Shown here: positions 1 through 12,625 of the stretch, in pieces
Layout of the letters: each line of letters begins with the position of its first letter
How positions within the stretch are numbered: the first letter of the stretch is position 1
Assembly (NCBI RefSeq): GCF_030272615.1
Contig: NC_081411.1
Span: forward strand, 39,917,140 to 39,981,139
Source of the DNA: Cryptomeria japonica
Lineage: Eukaryota > Streptophyta > Pinopsida > Cupressales > Cupressaceae
Length of the DNA: 64,000 nucleotides
Direction of reading: 5' to 3'
Position numbers and translations under genes: made by a program
The notes under the pieces: model-generated
Database searches by the model: none
What the model was told of the DNA's origin: nothing
The model's input: the letters and a program-made list of their open reading frames with translations, nothing else

Positions 1-530
1 TACTTTAGTTTACTAGGTATCATGGCTTTAACATGAGTTTGAAATTTTAAAACAATATTTTTAATTTTGTATAATATAATTATTAAATTTATTATTTATT
101 GAAATTTATATTTTTTAATGATAGATATATTATGTGTTTAGTATTTAATTATATAAAATTTATATTAAAATATATTTATTGTTATTATAAATTAGGTTTT
201 ATATAATATATATTTTTTAAATAAATATATATATTATAATATATAATTAATATATAATACTCATTAAAATATTTAATATATTATATGTTAAGCATTTATT
301 TATATTTATTATTTAATATGGTTAGAAGTGAGTCACTTAATGAAATGATGGGTTTTTGTCACTTTATGGCTTGTTGTTCATTATTTTGGTTGTTTGTTTC
401 CCATTTTTTAACGCTTGTCATTTAGTTTTTCATTTTATCAATTATTTGTTTATAAGAGATTATATTATTATGCTTTAGTAGGGTTCCATAATATCTTTCC
501 ACCAAACTCTATTCGTCGACCATTGATTAC
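1..530. other. AT-rich intergenic DNA
   Basis: Very AT-rich stretch with runs of TA/AT and no open frame, RNA gene or element end that I can recognise. Confidence 0.6.
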
Positions 531-608
531 ATGACACGATATGTGTGGTCTAGCATGCAAATTTTTAAGAATGTGCAACACAAACCAATGAGTAGCCATC
601 ATCGTAGA

Positions 609-715
<107 letters not shown>

Positions 716-805
716 TATATATCTTCCTCTTTATTTTTATCTCCTTACCTCTCTCTCAATCTTCCCCCCTCTCCCCCTCTTTCTTTTCCTATCTCCCCCC
801 TTGGC

Positions 806-1118
806 TATTGTAATCATAACATTACCATGTTGGTAATATAGTCTTATTGTCTTCTTGATTTGGAGGTTTTATTCCAATCATGTTTGTATCCTTCTAGATA
901 GATGCAAAAATTATTTAAAGCTATCACTTCTCCATTGAGACCTTTGTAGCACAAAAAACATCATTTTCTATATAGTCTACCAATTCACCTCATGTAATTT
1001 TTTATATTAAATTAAGAAATCCACTTCATATATTGCACAAATGTATAAAAAAAATAGACCAAAAAATTCCTAATTACTTTTTTGGTGTATCCATTGCACA
1101 CCAAGGTGCAATTGCTAA
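806..1118 (+). mobile_element. Helitron-like 3' end, copy A
   Basis: Matches the reverse complement of 11763-12020 over its length, including the stretches around attgtaatcataacatta, agctatcacttctccattga and ccattgcacacca. The end shows a 7-bp stem (ATTGCAC/GTGCAAT) around a 6-base loop, then TTG and CTAA, followed by T. A hairpin close to a CTRR terminus followed by T is the 3' signature of Helitrons, although the hairpin is nearer to the terminus than usual. The 5' end is not identified, and no Rep/helicase coding is present, so this would be a non-autonomous copy. An unrelated repeat with a chance CTRR end is the alternative. Confidence 0.5.
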
Positions 1119-2662
1119 TAATATTGTAATAGCAAGGAATTTACCACATTGACGTTAATACTAGAGGTAGTAGGTATATTAAGTATCTAATTTATTAATT
1201 TATTCGGAACATTAAATGTTGAAGAAGGATAGTAAATAGGAAAGATAAGATACTTTCCTCGAGGTGTGAAGATGACACCTATAGCTATTCGGGATAAACT
1301 AGACAACAAAAAGACATTGGAATCAAGTTGTGATGGGTACAATATTTATTGATTCAAATTGTTCCATAATATGCAATTGGCTCTACTAAGCTGTTGAGAT
1401 GTATTTAGATTGAATATCTAGTTAGATGTGCTATTTTAAATTTTGATGGTAGAGGTATAATAACTTATATTTATTCCCAAGAAATTGTTGGATACTGATA
1501 TATAGTTGTGAGGTAGTATAATTTTTACTTTCCTATTCAAATGTACATAGAATTCAATTTGTAGAGAGTAGTTAGATAAAAAATTATATTTGTGAACTGC
1601 TTTATCATGTTTAATGTCTCTCACTAATACAACTATAGATTGCCTTGTCTATTTTCAAATAATATAGTGTTACAAGTATTTGATTATAGATGAATGTTAT
1701 GTACATGAAGGTTATGTCAACAAGATAGGAGATCAATTAAAACATAATAAAAGGATACTTTTTGTCACATGTTATACTTGCGAGTATCTTTTGTTAGAAA
1801 TGCATTTAAAATATAAACCCTTAATCAATCACAATAAGAATACAATTCTTTCGCACACTCATAAACCTCTTTTGAACAATACCTAAATTTCATGATTGAA
1901 AATACCTATCAAATAATTTTTTATTTTAATGATTATTCATTCAAAATTAACTTCCAAATATTAAAAAATTCGAAAACCTCATACATACATACATACATAT
2001 ATACATACTCAAAATCCTCATGTTTAGATGATAATATTGTATTTATATACATATTTTACCATGAAAATGTTTAAATATAACTATAACATAAACATAAAAT
2101 TTGGGTTGTGCTTTATTCAAGTATGGTCAAGTAAGACGTGACAATTAGTTACTTGACAACCGTCCAAGTGTATGGCAGACAAATGTCCCTGGGACAGGTT
2201 CGGATCAAGCATGAGAGATCACGGTTGAGGAGCTTTCCTTTACTTTTAGGTGCGTTTTATGTCTCACCTACCATTTGACTGCCTGCTTTATGTCTCACCA
2301 AACATTCATGAAATGAATAAAGAGATGGGGGGATTGTAGAAAGGTGATTTTTGGAAAAGCCTGTCGAAGCTTTGAGATTTCCCTTTAGAGCCACCGACAA
2401 ACTTCAACTCCAATTCTAATCGGTATGCTCCTTTCCAAGTAGCATCGTAGGCTTCCTCGCAAATAGTTCGACCTACTCAGATCGCCATTTCAAAAATTTA
2501 TAACAAGTGTCCTCCTAGCGATCCCGTTTGTGTGAACCCAAATTCACAAGTGAATGACTTCTAGTTCATAACAGTCATTGGAAAATTATCTCTCCGGTTC
2601 AGCGTTATACCATCTCCAGCTTCTAAAGCTTATTCTCATCTAATCTTATCAGACGAAGAACA
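1119..2662. other. Intergenic DNA upstream of the SDR gene
   Basis: No coding region recognised. The last 560 bp are less AT-rich and lead into the SDR start codon, so the promoter and 5' UTR should lie here. I do not see a convincing TATA box at a fixed position and do not assign one. Confidence 0.5.
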
Positions 2663-4202
2663 ATGCCTTTAACAGGAGTAGAGGGAAGGTTATCTGCTAA
2701 TTTTCTTCTTTGTTTCGATTCTTTTTATTTGTATTAAAGTATTCTCAGTGTTAGTTATTTTGATAATTTTTTGTGATCGAAAGATTTTATATCATTTTCA
2801 TGTTAGTTTTGTTGTCTGATATGAGAGCACAAGTTTATATTGATATTTCATTGGATGGAAATCAAAGACTGAAGGGTATCCATCTTGTCAAAGTCATTGG
2901 GACATGATCTCACAGAGCATCACCATCAGTGGTAGTAATTTTGATATTCTTTTTGTTATAGATGATTTTATATCATGTTCAACTTAGTTTTGTCATCTGG
3001 TATGGGAGCAAGAGTCTATACTGGTAGCTTACATACCATCAGTCTCAGTGGTAGTTATTTTGATATTCTTTTTGTGATAGATGATTCTTTATCATGTTTA
3101 ACTTAGTTTTGTCATCTGGTACGGGAGCAAGAGCAAGAGTCTATACTGATATCTCACATACCATCAGCTTCATGTTCAACATAGTTTTGTTATCTGATAT
3201 GAAAGCAAAAATAAAATTAAAGATTGAGAGGATTGAATCTTAATGAATGGTGTAAGCAAATAACATACCACTATTGTAAGGGTTATTACCACCCAATTCA
3301 ACATTTAGTTTTAAATATAAAAGTATATGGACAAGTACAGTTAATGAACTTATTTCTTAAAGTTGAAGATCTTTTTGATTCACTTTTGCAGATAATAATT
3401 GGGTCTGGTTTTAAAATGCAGATTGGAAGGGAAGGTTGCAATAGTTACAGGCGGGGCACATGGCATTGGAGAAGCCACGGTTCGCCTCTTCACTACACAT
3501 GGAGCAAAAGTCATAATTGCAGACATTCGAGACGCTGCTGGTCAGAAGCTTGCAGAATCTCTGCCACAGTGGGCAATCTATATTCACTGTGATGTGAGCA
3601 AAGAGGAAGACGTTAAGGCAGCAGTAGATTTCGCCATGAAAAAGCACGGGCGCCTTGACATTATGTTCAACAATGCGGGAAGGGCAGATAGCAACAAAAA
3701 TGGCGTTGCAGAGTATGAGATGGACCAATTTGAAATCACCATGAATGTTAACGCAAAAGGTGTAATGCACGGCATTAAGCACGCAGCCCGTGTTATGATA
3801 CCCACCAAGAAGGGCTGTATTATTTCTACAGCCAGTGTTTCAGGGATTATGGGAGGCGTTACTCCTTATGCTTACACGGCCTCAAAACATGCAGTTATAG
3901 GGCTGACTAAAAATGGTGCAGCCGAGCTTGGGAAATATGGTATTAGAGTCAATTGTGTTTCTCCTTCTCTTGTTGCAACAGAAATTTTAATGGACTATTT
4001 GGGAAGCAAAGACAAGGGCGTAGTAGAGGCGTGGGGTAGCAGCGTAGGCAACTTGAGTGGAGTGATGCTTAAGCCAGAGGATATTGCAGAGGCTGTTCTA
4101 TATTTGGCTGGTGATGAATCTAGATATGTGAGCGGCCATAATCTTGTGGTGGATGGAGGCTCCACGGTTGTAAATCACGGCTGGGGACTGTACAAGAAAT
4201 AA
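2663..4202 (+). CDS. Short-chain dehydrogenase/reductase, secoisolariciresinol dehydrogenase-like family
   Basis: NAD(P)-dependent oxidoreductase of the classical SDR fold, plant SDR110C type, whose members oxidise or reduce secondary alcohols and ketones of specialised metabolites. Two exons are proposed: 2663-2688 (MPLTGVEG plus two bases) and 3422-4202. The intron is 2689-3421, starting gt and ending cag, and the junction codon is AGA (Arg). The protein is 268 residues, about the family norm. Visible motifs: cofactor-binding TGGAHGIG near residues 18-25; an Asp after the second strand (IADIRD), favouring NAD; NNAG; catalytic Ser in STASVSG; YTASK with catalytic Tyr and Lys; and NCVSPSLVAT. 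An in-frame ATG at 3399 lies inside the intron and would replace the N-terminus, so the spliced start is preferred because it restores the usual family N-terminus. The stop is TAA at 4200-4202, followed by AATAAA-like signals near 4200 and 4328. No break is seen. The exact substrate cannot be told from sequence. Confidence 0.93.
2745..3215. repeat. Tandem repeat inside SDR intron 1 (about 120-bp unit)
   Basis: A unit of about 120 bp recurs roughly three and a half times. Each contains a segment resembling agttattttgatattctttt, then a run reading atcatgttcaacttagtttt, then a tctggtatgggagcaagagt-like run and a cataccatcag end. The first unit is the most diverged and carries extra sequence near 2860-2930. 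Splice signals lie outside the array. Confidence 0.8.
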
Positions 4203-6904
4203 ATATTGGTATGTTCAGTTCCTATATATAGCATGCCATATCAGCACCCTAATATGATAAATAGTTCTATCTGTTTATAAATAGAGGTGTTTTATTTTTA
4301 ATTTCTTTACTATGTAAGTACTTTTTAAATAAATCTATTAATAAGTAGTAGTTTTAAAGGAGAATCCAATGGTTGAATGCGTCATTTGTTGAATTTCACA
4401 GAGAAGGGCCTGCTCATGATATGGATTCTTCTAGTTATGAGAATTGATAATGTGGGTCTTTTTAAGTTGTCACAGTTGTGTAATAGAATTTATTTGTTTC
4501 AGTTTATAAATTTTTCATCGAAGTTATGTATTTTTCTTTTAGTTGATTCATTGATAATCATATTTATCAACAATTACATATTCTAATATTTCATTTAATG
4601 ATATTTAAAAATATAATTTTTTATTGGTTCATTTTGAAAATAGTCAAGGTAAAAATTAAATTAAATTGAGAAGACATTAAAATGATGTAGTGTTTTATCT
4701 ATTAATGTATTGTAATGACATTAAAGTGAATTAAGATTAGTTTTTGGGGACGGTAAAATTATTTATGCATTCATTAGATATATGAGAGTACAATAAATTT
4801 TCAACAAATCTTTGAATGCATCTTCAACACATTGCGGCCAATAAATATATGAGTTTTACTCTTTAATGTATTAAAATGGAATTAAAGTGAGCTAACAAAA
4901 AAACTATATGACAATTAATTTAGCATTTAATGAAATACAATATAAGAGAGTGCAATGAAATACTTATTGTTGATGAGAGAGTGCAATGAATTTTTTTGTT
5001 GACTTTCTTAGCTCTCATTAAATGTATCTTTTATAAAATTTATTAAATAAAATTGACATAGAAATACAAAATGTATACCAATCTACCAATTCTAAATATT
5101 GAAGGATTGGTATTCAACATTCATTATTTCATTATAATATCTTTCATAAAATACCTAAAAGAAATCCTTGAAAAATGTTCTCAATACTATTTGGCAAGAA
5201 TGCCTTTGATAAAGATGAACATGAGTTGCTCAATATCATTTGAGCAACTCATGACTTTTTTGTCTTATTTTATTCTATGGGGTTTTGTCTTGTTTTCTTT
5301 TAATTCTTTAGTGCATTTTTATCTTTTATTAATTGTTTTACTTTTATTCCTCTTGTGATTTTGGTTCTTCTTTTAGCTTGTTTTTATTTCTTTTGTTTTT
5401 TGGGTATTTGTGCCATTTGTGTGGTTTTTCTCATTTTTGTTATATCCTTTTTTTTGTGGCATTTTCTCATTTTTCTCATTGTGGTATTTTATGCTCTTAA
5501 TTTCTATATCTTTTGCATGATATCTTGGATTTATTTCTTGTGTTTCTCTTATTGATCTTTTCCTTTTGTTAATCTTTTGCTTTTTGGTCTTATTGGATGA
5601 CTTTCTCTTTTCTTTCCTTCAAATTTTAGACAATCATGGGCTCTTGTTTCTTGTTCCCACCTCCTCTCTCCCTCCCCTATTTTTATTTGGTCCAAGTCTG
5701 CAACTTTACATTTTATATGATTCATTTGGCTCTCCTCATTCCAATGATGGATAATAGCGTGTGATCCAAAATGTAGATGTAAAATATTGAACACAATTGA
5801 ATCTAGAAACCGCATTCATTATAAATGATGGATTATGGAAATCTCTTGGAATTAATATGAATATTGTAAGAACTTTAGACATCGTGAGCTTTAATATTAT
5901 GCAAAATAGTTTAATGATGTTAGAAATTCTTTAGAATAGAATGATTTTGAATTACCTTCATCTGTTTCATCTATTACATCCTCTTCTTATACATTAGAAC
6001 CTACATAATCAAGGTTAATATGCATGATAAGTGGAGTAGGAAAGATGAAAGAACATGCACCTTTTGCATCAACTAGTCCTTAGCCAAGAAAACAGTTATG
6101 GTTTCATCTATGGTTGTGTTCTCTTCATATGAGGCTTGCATATTGTCACACATATTTATGGGGAAAAACACTGATATGAGTGCTAGTGGGAAACAATATA
6201 TTGATAATTATTATGGAGCATTTCATGATGTACCTTTTTTTCCTTCACTATCATCCAATTTATTTTTAATTATTAGGTCACACATGGTGGGGCAAGGAAG
6301 ACTTACTTCTTGTTAGAGATCTGTAGAGTAGGGATATTATTTTAGTTGGGAGAGTTCGCCATGCATCCTAACATTATTTATAATAAAGTTTGTTTCTTAA
6401 TTGTAAGACTATGGAGCCCAATTTCTTTGTTTGGGTGTTGGTTTTACTTTTCTAGTTTCTCTTCTTTTATCTAGTTTTCCCATCAATATGTTGGATATCC
6501 TATAGTAACCCCCATTTAAAATATAGAACTTTGGAAATGTAACTCTCATGCAAAGCTCTTCTATTATAAATTCTTATATTATCGTTCATATTAGCAGCTT
6601 GTAATGATGCTTTATCAAGTGTGGGCATCAGAATTTTTCCTCAAATCCAAATTATAATAAAAGGACCAATACCTTGCATGAGCTTAGGAGTTCATTTTTC
6701 TAACTTTTGACCTCAATATATTAACTTTGTTTTTTATTAGAATCAATAGATTAACCAAAGTTATGTGTTTAATTTCTATTGCTCTGTGTACACGCAACAA
6801 GTGTCAGGGACATTATGTAACTAAAAAAATTATACAAATATTTTTTTATGATGCAAAATCATGTATGGATCCAAATGATGTTGTATCATTATTCCCTTTT
6901 TCCA
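4203..6904. other. AT-rich intergenic DNA
   Basis: T-rich on the plus strand, especially 5240-5700. Open frames here are short and of low complexity (Phe/Leu rich on one strand), with no recognisable domain. No RNA gene or element terminus identified. Confidence 0.55.
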
Positions 6905-7530
6905 TGCATAGCTCATGAAGAGTGATTCACATGAACCCATCTTTCATAACCATTAATCATCAACTTAGCATGCATGACATCTAGGTTATACTCAGATGGC
7001 TAAAAAATCAAGAGTTTTTGAAAGGTCACTTATCCCAATACTTCTCTTACTTAGGCTCAATTACCATAGAGTTTCCCTAAATTTTAAGCCCATTTAGCTT
7101 TCTATGACATTTATAAAACCTCAATAAGTGTTTTGTCTCATTATATATTTATTAAAATGAACCCTAACTCTTTAATCTACATTTAAACAAAATTAAATAC
7201 TGTGTTGGAGTATATGATTATTTACTAAGAACTAAATGCATAGGTTTCAGCCATCTTTATTAAACAACATTTCATGAGTAGTCACATTCACAAGAACACA
7301 TGTCCCAAGAGTATGAATGATCAAATTAGCATTCATTTCATCTAGGAGACGTTCACAAGGGTGTAGAATTAGTACTTTTCAAGAGGTCACTTAACCTAGT
7401 ACTACTTTGACTCAAGTGCAAGAGTTTTCCCAGGTCTCAAGCCCACTTATCTTGCTAATTTAGTTGAAAAACATTCAACAACTATCATGTCTTATGAATC
7501 ATTCATTCTGCAACTCCCAATAAAAAATAT
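6905..7530 (-). mobile_element. Decayed Cassandra-like TRIM with two 5S rRNA-derived segments
   Basis: Two diverged copies of one segment lie about 360-390 bp apart. In each, the plus strand resembles the complement of plant 5S rRNA: near 7009-7080 (aaggtcacttatcccaatac) and 7359-7431 (gaggtcacttaacctagtac, then tactttga and caagtgca). Cassandra TRIMs are short LTR elements whose LTRs each contain a 5S-derived promoter region, and the spacing fits that plan. Flanking text is also shared between the copies (catctagg upstream, aagcccatttagctt-like downstream). The element is an old fossil with no coding region; exact LTR ends are not visible. Confidence 0.5.
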
Positions 7531-9059
7531 TAGCTATTCTTAATGAATCGCTACACATAAAGTATGGATCAATAAATAACTTAAGACCATGTTAATGAAC
7601 CTAAAATAAATGTAACATAATATGATACTCAACATAAATACCACCTAAATGGAAATGAATGAGCTAGAGAGCTTCATAATGAATGGTTCATAAGACAAAA
7701 AACTTTTTGAAAGTTTTGAAATGGAACAGTAACATAAGAGATCACAATCCTAAATTAACACCATAGTTAAACATGCTTGTGTTGATGTAATAATTAAGAT
7801 GACTAACCTCCTAAACCATCTTGACATTTCACCCCAATTAACATAAGATAAATATAAGAAACTATAAATAAACCTTTCATACACATAAAAATAAATAAAT
7901 TCTTCTAAATCAGTAATTCTAAGATATAGATTAATAAAAACTAACTCAAAAGTACGTTAAGAATTTGAGATACTATGAAAACACAACATAAACGTAAGTA
8001 TTACTATTAACAGTTGCAACTATAATACCTACAATCTTATGAGTGTAATTACCTAAGTACAGCCAGGGAACTGATCCTTTTCAGACTAAAATTACAGGGT
8101 AGACACTCCCAATATGTCTCATCATGTCAGTTACAACCAAATTGATTATGATTTTCTAATTGGTAGTATTCTATCACAACGACAATGGAAGTAATGCTTT
8201 TCAAATAAACATTACACACAGCAGCTTTTCATTACTGTTATCCTCTGCCAAAGTGATTACAGTCGTTTGAATGATGGAGGAATATCTAGCCCTAAATAAA
8301 CTTTTGAACTGTAAAAGCCCAAGTCATCAACTATCTATACCCAAATCTTTATGAGTAGAGGAAATGTTCCTTGAATTGTTTCATTAGGCTGAAAGTGCCG
8401 TATCAGATTTTAGAGCTTTCACATTCGAATGGGTGTCACGACAAATTCCTGGATAAACGTATTTAAGTCAATTCAGGAAAGACTTTGTAATATGCTAGCT
8501 ATCATATATGTCAGTGCTTCCGCTAGGGTTTTTACCTCAAAGTGAGATGTAGATTTATTACGATGATTGACTTTTGCCAAGTCTTTTAGGTTTATATTGG
8601 CATGACATTTCAGGAGGCCTTTGCTTTACAACCTCCTCATATTTATACAGGGATCAAATCTCTGCTTTGGAATAGGTGAAAAGATTTGATCCTTTGAAAT
8701 AGGGGAAAAGATTTGGAGAGAGTAAATTCTAGTAAGAACTAAATTATTTCTCCTCCATCATGTTTATATTTTTAAATTTTTTTCTTACTAATTGTTGAAA
8801 ATTAAGATAGGGTATTTTAAAAAAGAATTGTGCATTTATTCATTTGTTTGTATTTGGAAAAATAAAGATAGTTTATATTATGTGGAGTACTGAAAATTAT
8901 GTGTTTTTATTTTATTAATCCTCTTTAAGTCAAGATTAATGTTTTCATCTCATTCAATTAATTTGATTTAAAAATAATATAAAAGATTTTGTTCTAAGTT
9001 TTATTATTTAAATTATTTTTCTCTTTACTTTTATATTTTTTGATTGATGGGTTTTTATT
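7531..9059. other. Intergenic DNA; 8030-8540 resembles part of the 48/55-kb duplicated module
   Basis: No coding region. Between about 8060 and 8330 there is patchy similarity to 48250-48370 and 55130-55370: an actgat-ttttcag-ctaaaattacag block, an agtgatta block and an aaaagcccaa block, in the same order. A tatttatacaggg stretch near 8640 could be a TATA element, but no gene follows it. Confidence 0.35.
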
Positions 9060-10475
9060 TTTTTCATTTAAAAAAACCACATGGGCAAAAATAGAAAAAG
9101 TCGGTCTTGGGAGGACCTCCAGGTCCAATTTGGCTTGTCACGGTCAGATCGACGGACTTATGACCTTCTGGTCTTGGTCCTTCCCTCAAATTTGCTTCAT
9201 AAGCTTGGTATTTGGTCTATCAGACCTTGGTGGAAAGACTGGAAGTGGTATCTTTGGACTCCTTTCACCAACTATAAACCAAAAATGGGTTATCTTTGGT
9301 TGGTTCCTCATTTACCTATGGTTCATATTCTCAACCAACGGTGGCACTTGCAGTCTTCTCAAACTTCCTAGAGATTCAAGTTTTTTGTTTGCCATCACCG
9401 AACCTAAGATTGCACACTTTGCTTGGTGTGTTTTCTTTCAAGGTTTGCCTTTGGGTTCTAGACTCAAGCATTTGGGAGTTCCTGATCCTCCCTCAATGCC
9501 TTTTTTATGGTCACCCATAAAATTTTATGCGCATCTTTTGGTTTTGTAGAAGAGATCAACAGTATTGGACCTCGTTTCATGACTTCTTTTGGCCTTTTCG
9601 ACCTACACCATTTTCTTGGCACATGGCTCTTTTGGGTGATTCGCCTAGAATCCCCTATAAATTCTCCTAGATATGGCATGCTTTCAGAGTGGAGATCCTT
9701 TACACTCTTTGGAAGGATAGAAATGCTGTTATTTTTTCTCACAGTTGTTTGGATATTAATGTTTCGCTTTATGCTAAAGCTTGCATTTGTAACAATGTAT
9801 TAATGCAGATGCAGGTACAAGCTGACAAGGTGGCCATGAAGGTGGCCCACCTTCAGGAGCTCCTTCAACACTGGGGCAATGCCCCTTGTGCGATTGGTCG
9901 AGTATCGTCAAACTCTATCTCTGTCGACTGTACTCCGCACCATGGTCGTCGCTATGGTCGCAACTCCTCTGCCCACCACTCTGAGACCCTACGGTCCCAG
10001 CCTCCCCACCGTTCCTCAGGTGGGAAAGATAATGCTTGGCGATGCTTCTCAGCTTCTCCACCATAGTGTGGCTCTGCCTCGGGGTGGCCCTCTTTACTCC
10101 TATGGCCATTGCTCCTACTGTTGCCGATGATTTTGGCCCTCTACCACCACCTCCAATTTTCCTTGCCTAGCTTTGGCAATCTCGCCTCCTAGGCAGGAGG
10201 AAGGAGAAATTGAAAAAGATCCTAAAGATGGGTGGTCTGTGCCAGACCCGACTCCTCGCCCCGCTGATGTATGGGACAAGAAAGATGACCCTGATCCTCC
10301 TTCCTCAACTGCCACTGCTTTGGCTGCCTGAGAAAGTTTTTGATAAATAGCTTATTTTTTTATTTCCAGCCGATGGCAAGTGACTCTCACTAGGTGATCT
10401 TGTATCCCCAACCTTTTTTTGTGAATATGTACTTTAATATTTTTAATTAATAGAGAAGGCCTCTTCATCAAAAAC
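9060..10475 (+). mobile_element. LINE 3' fragment (end of ORF2 plus 3' UTR)
   Basis: Degenerate coding sequence in several plus-strand frames matches the tail of plant LINE ORF2 proteins. Near 9240-9480 is a zinc-binding reverse-transcriptase-type region (KIAHFAWCVFFQGLPLGSRL, then KHLGVPDP). It is followed near 9560-9640 by a segment reading QQYWTSFHDFFWPF and near 9689-9760 by ILYTLWKDRNAVIF, the usual order of this region. The frame shifts at least twice (near 9490 and 9690), and a stop lies in the join, so it is not functional. A low-complexity Pro/His/Ser-rich tail follows to about 10330. The 3' end is A-rich near 10470. The copy is 5'-truncated; no clear target duplication is seen. Confidence 0.72.
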
Positions 10476-10489
10476 TACAAAAAGTTGTT

Positions 10490-11300
10490 ACCAACCAATC
10501 TCTATCAAAGCAAAAAGTTATAAATGGAATTGGTTTTTCTAGATCAATGCATTTTGTTTTGGTAGAAAATATACCAGTAATTTAGCATTTCTAGTCATAG
10601 TCACTGACATTCTTGCTTAGAAATTGCATCTATCAGGTATGGAAGCTTAAATGGAATTGGTTTTTCTAGATCAATACATTTTGTTTTGGTGATTTTTTTT
10701 TTAATAATAATGATATGCAAAACTTCATCACTTTCTACATGTCAATTTCAAAAAATAAAATTATCTTTTCCTCTGTAATTGTTCCAAGAAACTGAGTTTT
10801 GTTTTTAAATTTTCATACAGGACTGTGTGAATAACCAAAATGAGGGATCAATTAGATAAACAACTTCAACTTTCTTCTTGAACAGAAGTATTTAATGTGT
10901 CAATTTAAAACCTTAAAAAATTTCAATAGTCTTTAAAATTGATTTACAACTATGATCTCTTTCCTTCTTAGAAATTGTATCTATCAGGTATGAAAACTTA
11001 AATGGAATTGGTTTGTCAATTTGAAACCTTAAAAATTTTCAATAGTCTTTAAAATTTATTTACAACTATGATCACTTTCCTCTTCCTCTCTAATGGTTCC
11101 TAGAAACTAAGTTTTGTTTTTAAATTTTCATACATGCAGGACTTTATCAATAACAAAAAGAGGAGGGATCAATTGGATAGACAGCTTCAACTTTCTTCTC
11201 GAACAGAGTTATTTACTGTGTCAATTTGAAACCTTCAAAATTTTCAATAGTCTTAAAAAGTTATTCACAACTATGATCTATTTCCTATTTTACTTTCACA
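10490..11300. repeat. Local tandem duplications
   Basis: Several blocks recur in order: atggaattggtttttctaga at about 10522 and 10651; gttttgtttttaaattttca at about 10797 and 11113 (about 316 bp apart); ttttcaatagtcttta-like runs near 10920, 11035 and 11240; and ctatcaggtatg near 10630 and 10981. It reads as overlapping rounds of duplication of non-coding DNA. Confidence 0.75.
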
Positions 11301-11309
11301 ATTAGACAA

Positions 11310-11640
11310 TATCTACAGCTTCACTATCTACAGCTTCAGAAGATTTCAAAGAAATCACAATAGAGCCTCGCGCACGCCCAAACAAAGAATGAATAGAGCA
11401 GCTAGGTTGAATTAACTGTCCACTAGCATAAGCCACGTCATGTGCATTTCCAGATTGAACAACAAGGGTTTAATGTTTATCGCAACAAGGTCCCTTTAAG
11501 GTGCTTACTGTTTTCTCAGAACTAAACTTACCAAACAAAACATGCAACCGCTGTAAATGATAAATTCCTCGATAAATTGAGAAAGACGAATTGCAGAAAC
11601 TGAATGTGTTCTAGGCATCAAAATATTGCTTGTAGTTGAA
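11310..11640 (-). pseudogene. Exon-like fragment of unknown origin
   Basis: On the minus strand about 250 bp reads as protein-like sequence, including HVLFGKFSSEKTVSTLKGPC, then SGNAHDVAYASGQLIQPSCS and IHSLFGRARGSIVISLKSS. One stop interrupts it near 11470. Base composition is richer in GC than its surroundings. I do not recognise the family. It could be a captured or relic exon, or part of an unrecognised element. Confidence 0.3.
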
Positions 11641-11762
11641 TCCACCAATATTCTAAAAAATTTCCAAGTCAATAAATTGCATTAATAAACAAAATTGGCT
11701 AAACTAAGCTACCTAAATAGCTCTAAAATTTGAAAGCTTATATGTTTTATTGAAAAATTAAA

Positions 11763-12246
11763 CTAGCAATTGCACTTGTGGTGTGCAATGGGTATGCCAA
11801 AAAGGTTTGGAAGGTTAATTAGGAAAAGGAAGGATCTATGTTTTGCATACATGTGTGTAGAACATGAGGTCAATTAGTAGGTCCTTTAGCAAATGATGTT
11901 TCTGCAAGAAAGGTTTCAATGGAGAAATGATAGCTTCAAATCAACTATGGATCCACTTACTGGGATCCAAAGATGGCTGAAATGATAATCAAGGTCATGT
12001 TATGTTTGCAATAGAGATAGAGAGGGAGAAATAGAGTTGGGAAGAGTAAGAGAGAGATGGGCTAAGAAGATAAAGATTCAGATGCAGGAGAGAGGAATAG
12101 ATAGAAATGGAAGAGATAAATTTATAGAGATAGATAGTGGGGGGGGTGATAAAAATAGATGGAGATGTAGGGAGAGGTATATGGGGAGATAAAGATAGTG
12201 AGAGATAGGGAGATAGAGAGATATAGATGAAATTAGAGAGAGAGAG

Positions 12247-12306
<60 letters not shown>

Positions 12307-12536
12307 TGAGATAGAGGGAGAGAGATAGATAGAGGATGGGGATAGAATGGTAGATAGATCAATAGATAGAGAAGGAGAGGGTAGGGAGAGAGGGAGATAT
12401 ATAGATAGAGTGTGATATAGAGAGATAAGAAGAGATATAGAGATAGAGAGATAAATGTAGAGAAAGATATGGATAGAAAGAAATAAAAGGCAGATAGAGG
12501 AGAGATAAAGATATAAAGTATGAGAGAGGGAGGAAA

Positions 12537-12625
<89 letters not shown>

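Noticed and set aside
3399-3421. ATG at 3399 as the SDR start
   Set aside because: It lies in the intron before a cag acceptor; the spliced exon at 2663 gives the usual family N-terminus and fits phase.
3224-3808. Alternative frames over the SDR gene
   Set aside because: Out-of-frame shadows of the catalytic exon; the SDR frame carries all family motifs.
5071-5555. Leu/Phe-rich frames as membrane proteins
   Set aside because: They follow T-rich DNA and lack any domain or start context.
7009-7431. Functional 5S rRNA genes
   Set aside because: Both segments are too diverged and truncated; a 5S-derived TRIM explains the pair better.
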